Shown here one piece after another: positions 60,880 to 64,000 of a DNA stretch of 64,000 bases. Location of the stretch: assembly GCA_035943635.1 (NCBI GenBank), contig DASZBX010000071.1, positions 124,001 through 188,000 on the forward strand, in the 5' to 3' direction. Position numbers and translations under genes: made by a program. Each line of letters starts with the position of its first letter. Within the stretch, counting starts at the first letter, position 1. Origin of the DNA: DASZBX01 sp035943635 (GTDB taxonomy: Bacteria > Actinomycetota > Actinomycetes > Streptomycetales > Catenulisporaceae). The notes below the pieces were generated by a model. That model ran no database searches. It was not told the origin of the DNA and saw nothing but the letters and a program-made list of their open reading frames with translations.

Positions 60880-61233
60880 TTACCGGGCCAGCCGGCGGCG
60901 CCGGGCCGGGCGGGGCTGGGCCAGCCCGCCGACCACCTCGCGCACCGCCTCGCCGACCCGGGTGTCCTCCAGCGCGTAGACCTGGCGCCGGCCCTCCCGC
61001 CGGGAGGCGACCACGCCGGCCAGCCGGAGCTTGGTCAGGTGCTGGCTGACCGCGGGCAGCGCGAGGCCGACCGCGTCGGCCAGGGTGCCGACGTCTTGTT
61101 CCCCGTGGGCCAGCAGCCACACGATCTGCAGCCGGGCCGAGGACGCGAGCAGGCCGAACAGCCCGGCCGCCTCCTGGAGCAGCTCGGGCGCGACCGGGGA
61201 GACGGAGCTGGTGCCGCCATCGCCTTCGAACAT
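60880..61233 (-). CDS. ArsR-family transcriptional regulator
   Basis: 117 aa winged helix: LFGLLASSARLQIVWLLAHG, AVGLALPAVSQHLTKLRLAG (recognition helix), wing REGRRQVYALED. The usual metal sites are not seen: no ELCVCD in helix 3 and no Asp/His set in the last helix, so its inducer may be non-metal or use other residues. ATG at 61233. It is the first gene of the unit with the Mg-type ATPase and presumably controls it. Confidence 0.9.
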   Translation of the reverse strand: MFEGDGGTSSVSPVAPELLQEAAGLFGLLASSARLQIVWLLAHGEQDVGTLADAVGLALPAVSQHLTKLRLAGVVASRREGRRQVYALEDTRVGEAVREVVGGLAQPRPARRRRLAR

Positions 61234-61423
61234 TGGGCCAGCTTAACGGTAGGAGCGGGTTCTCGCGTACGCTCCGGCCTGCGGATTGCGGGTCCGGGCG
61301 GAGGATTTTCCGGGTCGGTGACGCTGGGATTGAGAATGCTTACTCACTGTCGCGGGCGCCTGTGTGGTTGGGGCCTGGGTGAATGTCCGCGTCGCTCAGG
61401 TGCGGCCGGTTGCGGTCGGCTGA

Positions 61424-62755
61424 TCACGTGCGGCCGCCGCGGTGGTCGGCGGCTGCGTAGTCGACGAATCGGGTGTCGAGGATGAGCCGGTTCTGTTGTG
61501 CCGCCGGGCCCGTCACGCTCCGCAGGTGCGCGCCGGCCCGGTCGAGCAGGGCGATCGCGGCGCCCGGGAGCGCGGCGGCCGTCTGCTGGTCGGCGGCCAG
61601 GGAGACTGCGGCCCACAGCACCTCGTCGGATATCTGCACGAGGTATCGCGCTTCCAGGAACTCGCGGGCCGAGGCCATCATCGGCATCACCTGCGCGGGC
61701 GTGGGAACGGCGATCTGCACCGGGTCGAATCGGCTGACGAGATCGGGGTGCGCGGCGTTGAGCCGGGCCAGGATCTCGGGCGTCGTGGTCACGAGCACGG
61801 GCCCGGGCGCCGCGCACAGGTCCGTGACGCTCTCGGCGACGAGGTCCGAGCGTTCGAATCCGGGGTCCAGGACGCTGGGCGTGTCGATCACGGACACCAC
61901 CGCGCCGCCGCCGGGGCCGCGGCCGAGCCGGAGGGTCTCGACCCGGCCGAGCAGGCTCGCGGCCGGGGTGGACGCCACGGTGTCGGCGTCGATAAGCAGC
62001 ATCGCGGCTCCGCGCAGCCGGTCGGGTACCGCTCTGGCCAGGACCCGGCGGGCCAGGGCGTCGATCATGGCGGTCTTGCCTGCACCGGATGCGCCGACCA
62101 GCAGCGCGTTGTTCCGCGGGGAGGCGCACAGGATCTCGGCCAGGCGGCCGAGTTCCGCCTCGCGGCCGACCATGGGGATCGCCGGCTCGGAGCCGACCTG
62201 GATGAGCAGGTCGGTGTAGGTCGGTACCCGGGCCGGGGTCGACCCCAGGGTGGATATCCCGTCGACCGGCGGTGGCACCGCCTTCTGAGACCCCGGTATG
62301 CCGATGCCGGCCTCGGCCAGACGCCAGAGCAGGCCGGGGACCTGCTGCCGGAGTTGGCCGAGGTCGACGCCGCAGGAGTGCAGGACCCGGGCGGCTGCGC
62401 TCTCGGGCCGGCTCATCAGGGCGAGCAGGAGGTGTTCGGTGCCGACGTACTTGTGGCCCAGTCCGGGTGCCTCCCGCAGGGACTGCGTGAGCACGTTTTT
62501 CATGCTGACGGAGAAGGGGACGTGCCCCGCGGCGGTGAGCTGCGTCCCCGGGTCCAGGATCCGGCGGGTGGCTTCGGCGACGGACTGCGCGGACACGCCC
62601 ACGGCGCCGAGCAGGTGCACCGAGACGAACCTGTCGTCACTGACCAAGGGAAGCATGAAGTGTTCGGTCTTGAGCACGGGCTGGCCGAGATTGCGCGCCC
62701 CCTGCTCGGCGCGCACGATGGCGAGCCTCGCGTGGCTGGTGAACCGTTCGAACAC
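61424..62755 (-). CDS. Clp N-domain protein with single, probably inactive AAA domain
   Basis: 443 aa. MFERFTSHARLAIVRAEQGA and the second half-repeat KYVGTEHLLLALMSRP form a complete Clp-N double repeat (1-145), as in ClpC. One AAA module follows with Walker A GASGAGKTA (221-229), but Walker B reads AVVSVIDTPSVL (D291 then Thr, no Glu) and LLIDADT earlier does not fit either, so ATP hydrolysis is unlikely. The second AAA domain and the ClpP loop are absent. It follows a UvrD-type helicase gene by 102 bp. Possible adaptor or scaffold competing for Clp substrates (inference). Confidence 0.8.
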   Translation of the reverse strand: MFERFTSHARLAIVRAEQGARNLGQPVLKTEHFMLPLVSDDRFVSVHLLGAVGVSAQSVAEATRRILDPGTQLTAAGHVPFSVSMKNVLTQSLREAPGLGHKYVGTEHLLLALMSRPESAAARVLHSCGVDLGQLRQQVPGLLWRLAEAGIGIPGSQKAVPPPVDGISTLGSTPARVPTYTDLLIQVGSEPAIPMVGREAELGRLAEILCASPRNNALLVGASGAGKTAMIDALARRVLARAVPDRLRGAAMLLIDADTVASTPAASLLGRVETLRLGRGPGGGAVVSVIDTPSVLDPGFERSDLVAESVTDLCAAPGPVLVTTTPEILARLNAAHPDLVSRFDPVQIAVPTPAQVMPMMASAREFLEARYLVQISDEVLWAAVSLAADQQTAAALPGAAIALLDRAGAHLRSVTGPAAQQNRLILDTRFVDYAAADHRGGRT

Positions 62756-62857
62756 GCGGCGCCCCCTCTTCTGGTCGAAGATCCCCGATGGCGGGCGCCG
62801 GCGCCGGACCGTCGGTCCGCGCGCCCCCGAGTCTCGCCGCCGTCGTGGGGCACGTTA

Positions 62858-64000
62858 TCAGGGTCGCTCGATCGGCACGACCGCCCCGCCGGACTCCCCG
62901 CCGCCCGGGCCGGCCGCGACCGAGCCGAGCCACACTCGGTCCCGGGCCCGGGTCATGGCGACGAACAGTCTTCGCCGGCCCAGTTGGCCGCGTTCCTGCG
63001 CGGCCGCGCCGGAATCGCCGGGGTCGCGCAGGGCCAGGTCGTGGCAGGGCAGGAAGACCTGCTTGAACTCCAGTCCCTTGACCCGGTGGTAGGTGCCGAG
63101 TTTGCAGGCGGAGGTGGCGGCGCCGTCGTAGGACTCCAGCCGCTGGACCGGAAGCCCGGCCTTGGTCAGCAACCGGTGGTAGCGGTCGACTTCGCGCAGG
63201 GTGGGGCAGAGTACTGCGGCGTCGCCGAGGCGGCCGGTCGCAGGGGGCACATTCTGGGCGGGATCGGCTTGGCCGGATTGGGGATCGGGCGCGACAGTTC
63301 CGGGCGACGCCGGGGGTTGCGCTTCGTTCGTGGGCGGCTCGGGCGGCAACAGCTCTCGCAACGCATTGATCAATGCCTGATCGTGGTCTGCGACGGTCGG
63401 CGCGACGACCCGGGTGACCTGTCCGCCGCGGTACACCGTCTCGACCCGCCGCTCGCCGCTGTTCGTGCTCTCGTCCAGGTCGTCGAAGCTGTCGCCGTCG
63501 ACGACCTGCAGCGCGCAGTCCAGGATCTCCCGGGCGTTGCGGTAGTTGGTGCCCAGCACCACGCCGCGGGCCCCGGCGATGGCGATCCCGGCGTCGGAGA
63601 GCCGGTAGCCGCCCGGGTAGACGGCCTGCTGGCCGTCGCCGATCAGGAGCAGCCCGTTGGTCGTGTCGCCCACCAGCGCGTACAGCAGCCGGATGCCGAC
63701 GAGGCTCAGGTCCTGCACCTCGTCCGCGATGACGGCGGCGTAGGGGCGGGCGAGGGGTTGGCGGCGCAGTTCGGCCAGGGCGAGGGCGAGGACGTCGTTG
63801 AAGTCGTGGATGCCCGCTTCGGCGCGCAGGCGCTCGTATTCCTCGTACAGCGCCCACACGGACCGGCGGTCCTCGACCCGGACCGGGGTGCGCCGGCCGC
63901 GGCGTTCGGCGGCGAGGTACTGGTACACCGTGCCGATCTGGCGGCCCTTGACCACGTAGTTGATCTCGTCGAACCAGTAGGTCGGGTTGGCCTCGGTGCG
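62858..64000 (-). CDS. UvrD/Rep-type superfamily 1 helicase, C-terminal part, cut by the window edge
   Basis: The frame is open from base 64000 (RTEANPTYWFDEINYVVKGR) to the stop at 62858, 380 codons; the Walker A part lies outside. Visible motifs: VIADEVQDLS (II), LLIGDGQQAVYPGG (III), GTNYRNAREIL (IV), YHRVKGLEFKQVFLP (V) and RRLFVAMTRARD (VI). A Pro/Asn/Gln-rich insert lies between IV and V (about 63200-63350). Whether it has an N-terminal nuclease or other domain cannot be seen. Upstream of the Clp-N protein on the same strand. Confidence 0.9.
   Translation of the reverse strand, partial: RTEANPTYWFDEINYVVKGRQIGTVYQYLAAERRGRRTPVRVEDRRSVWALYEEYERLRAEAGIHDFNDVLALALAELRRQPLARPYAAVIADEVQDLSLVGIRLLYALVGDTTNGLLLIGDGQQAVYPGGYRLSDAGIAIAGARGVVLGTNYRNAREILDCALQVVDGDSFDDLDESTNSGERRVETVYRGGQVTRVVAPTVADHDQALINALRELLPPEPPTNEAQPPASPGTVAPDPQSGQADPAQNVPPATGRLGDAAVLCPTLREVDRYHRLLTKAGLPVQRLESYDGAATSACKLGTYHRVKGLEFKQVFLPCHDLALRDPGDSGAAAQERGQLGRRRLFVAMTRARDRVWLGSVAAGPGGGESGGAVVPIERP

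Noticed and set aside
57560..60979. 1139-codon open frame on the plus strand
   Set aside because: Mirrors the Mg-type ATPase gene; low-complexity Gly/Arg/Gln composition, no motif, and the minus frame has all P-type ATPase signatures.

Overview
The window is very GC-rich (protein-coding stretches have almost exclusively G or C at third codon positions) and reads as a chromosomal segment of a filamentous, Streptomyces-like actinomycete. The order recA-recX, a glutamate-type binding protein, miaB, miaA, dapF matches the conserved Streptomyces neighbourhood. The set dut, DUF3710, DUF3159, DUF3093 and DUF4193 and the mycothiol-type and MSMEG_1061-type proteins are also actinobacterial. I cannot fix the genus; a member of Catenulisporales or Streptomycetales is an inference. 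No rRNA, tRNA, CRISPR array, prophage or intact transposase was seen.

Layout. 1-5.4 kb: 5' end of DNA polymerase IV (dinB, cut by the window edge), glyA, a TRAM-type RNA uracil methyltransferase, and two coupled TrkA potassium-uptake regulators. 5.5-10 kb: an operon of PaaI thioesterase, dut, DUF3710 and DUF3159, then DUF3093, DUF4193 and a gamma-class carbonic anhydrase whose stop codon lies in a 200-bp MITE-like element. 10.2-16.2 kb: OmpR/HisKA two-component system, a small conserved protein, inositol monophosphatase, coproporphyrin/protoporphyrin ferrochelatase and a sugar-lactone oxidase. 16.4-23.6 kb: dapF, miaA, miaB, an orphan glutamate-binding lipoprotein, recX and recA. 23.9-30.5 kb: CtaG-like membrane protein, a secreted Ig-like protein with a lysine/glycine insert, GuaB1-type GMP reductase, hexapeptide acyltransferase, MgtC, a structured leader RNA and a HAD phosphatase. 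30.8-36.7 kb: SIS protein, SCO6745-type protein, site-2 protease, panB and map. 36.7-40.2 kb: prim-pol-like protein and a divergent homogentisate pathway pair (fumarylacetoacetase / homogentisate dioxygenase). 40.6-49.4 kb: DEAD-box helicase, thiD, adenine deaminase, an unknown protein with an SOS-like box, DUF3151, an internally deleted MFS remnant, ogt with a PPOX flavoprotein, a TIGR03083 protein and PTH2. 49.5-57.3 kb: a decayed F5/8C gene, a three-gene aldolase-aminotransferase-kinase operon, a zinc-ribbon/repeat/lectin membrane protein and galU. 57.6-64 kb: Mg-type P-ATPase with ArsR regulator, a Clp-N/AAA protein with a degenerate Walker B, and the C-terminal part of a UvrD-type helicase.

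Two threads tie genes together. First, DNA damage: recA carries a close match to the mycobacterial RecA-NDp (PafBC-dependent) promoter, and similar motifs sit exactly in front of dinB and of the TIGR03083 gene. Second, many genes show TAnnnT hexamers 6-8 nt before the start codon, predicting leaderless mRNAs; this fixed several start codons here. Parts I would follow up first are the structured RNA at 29.46-29.61 kb, the aldolase/aminotransferase/FGGY-kinase cassette, the LYGG-repeat lectin protein and the degenerate Clp-like ATPase next to the helicase.
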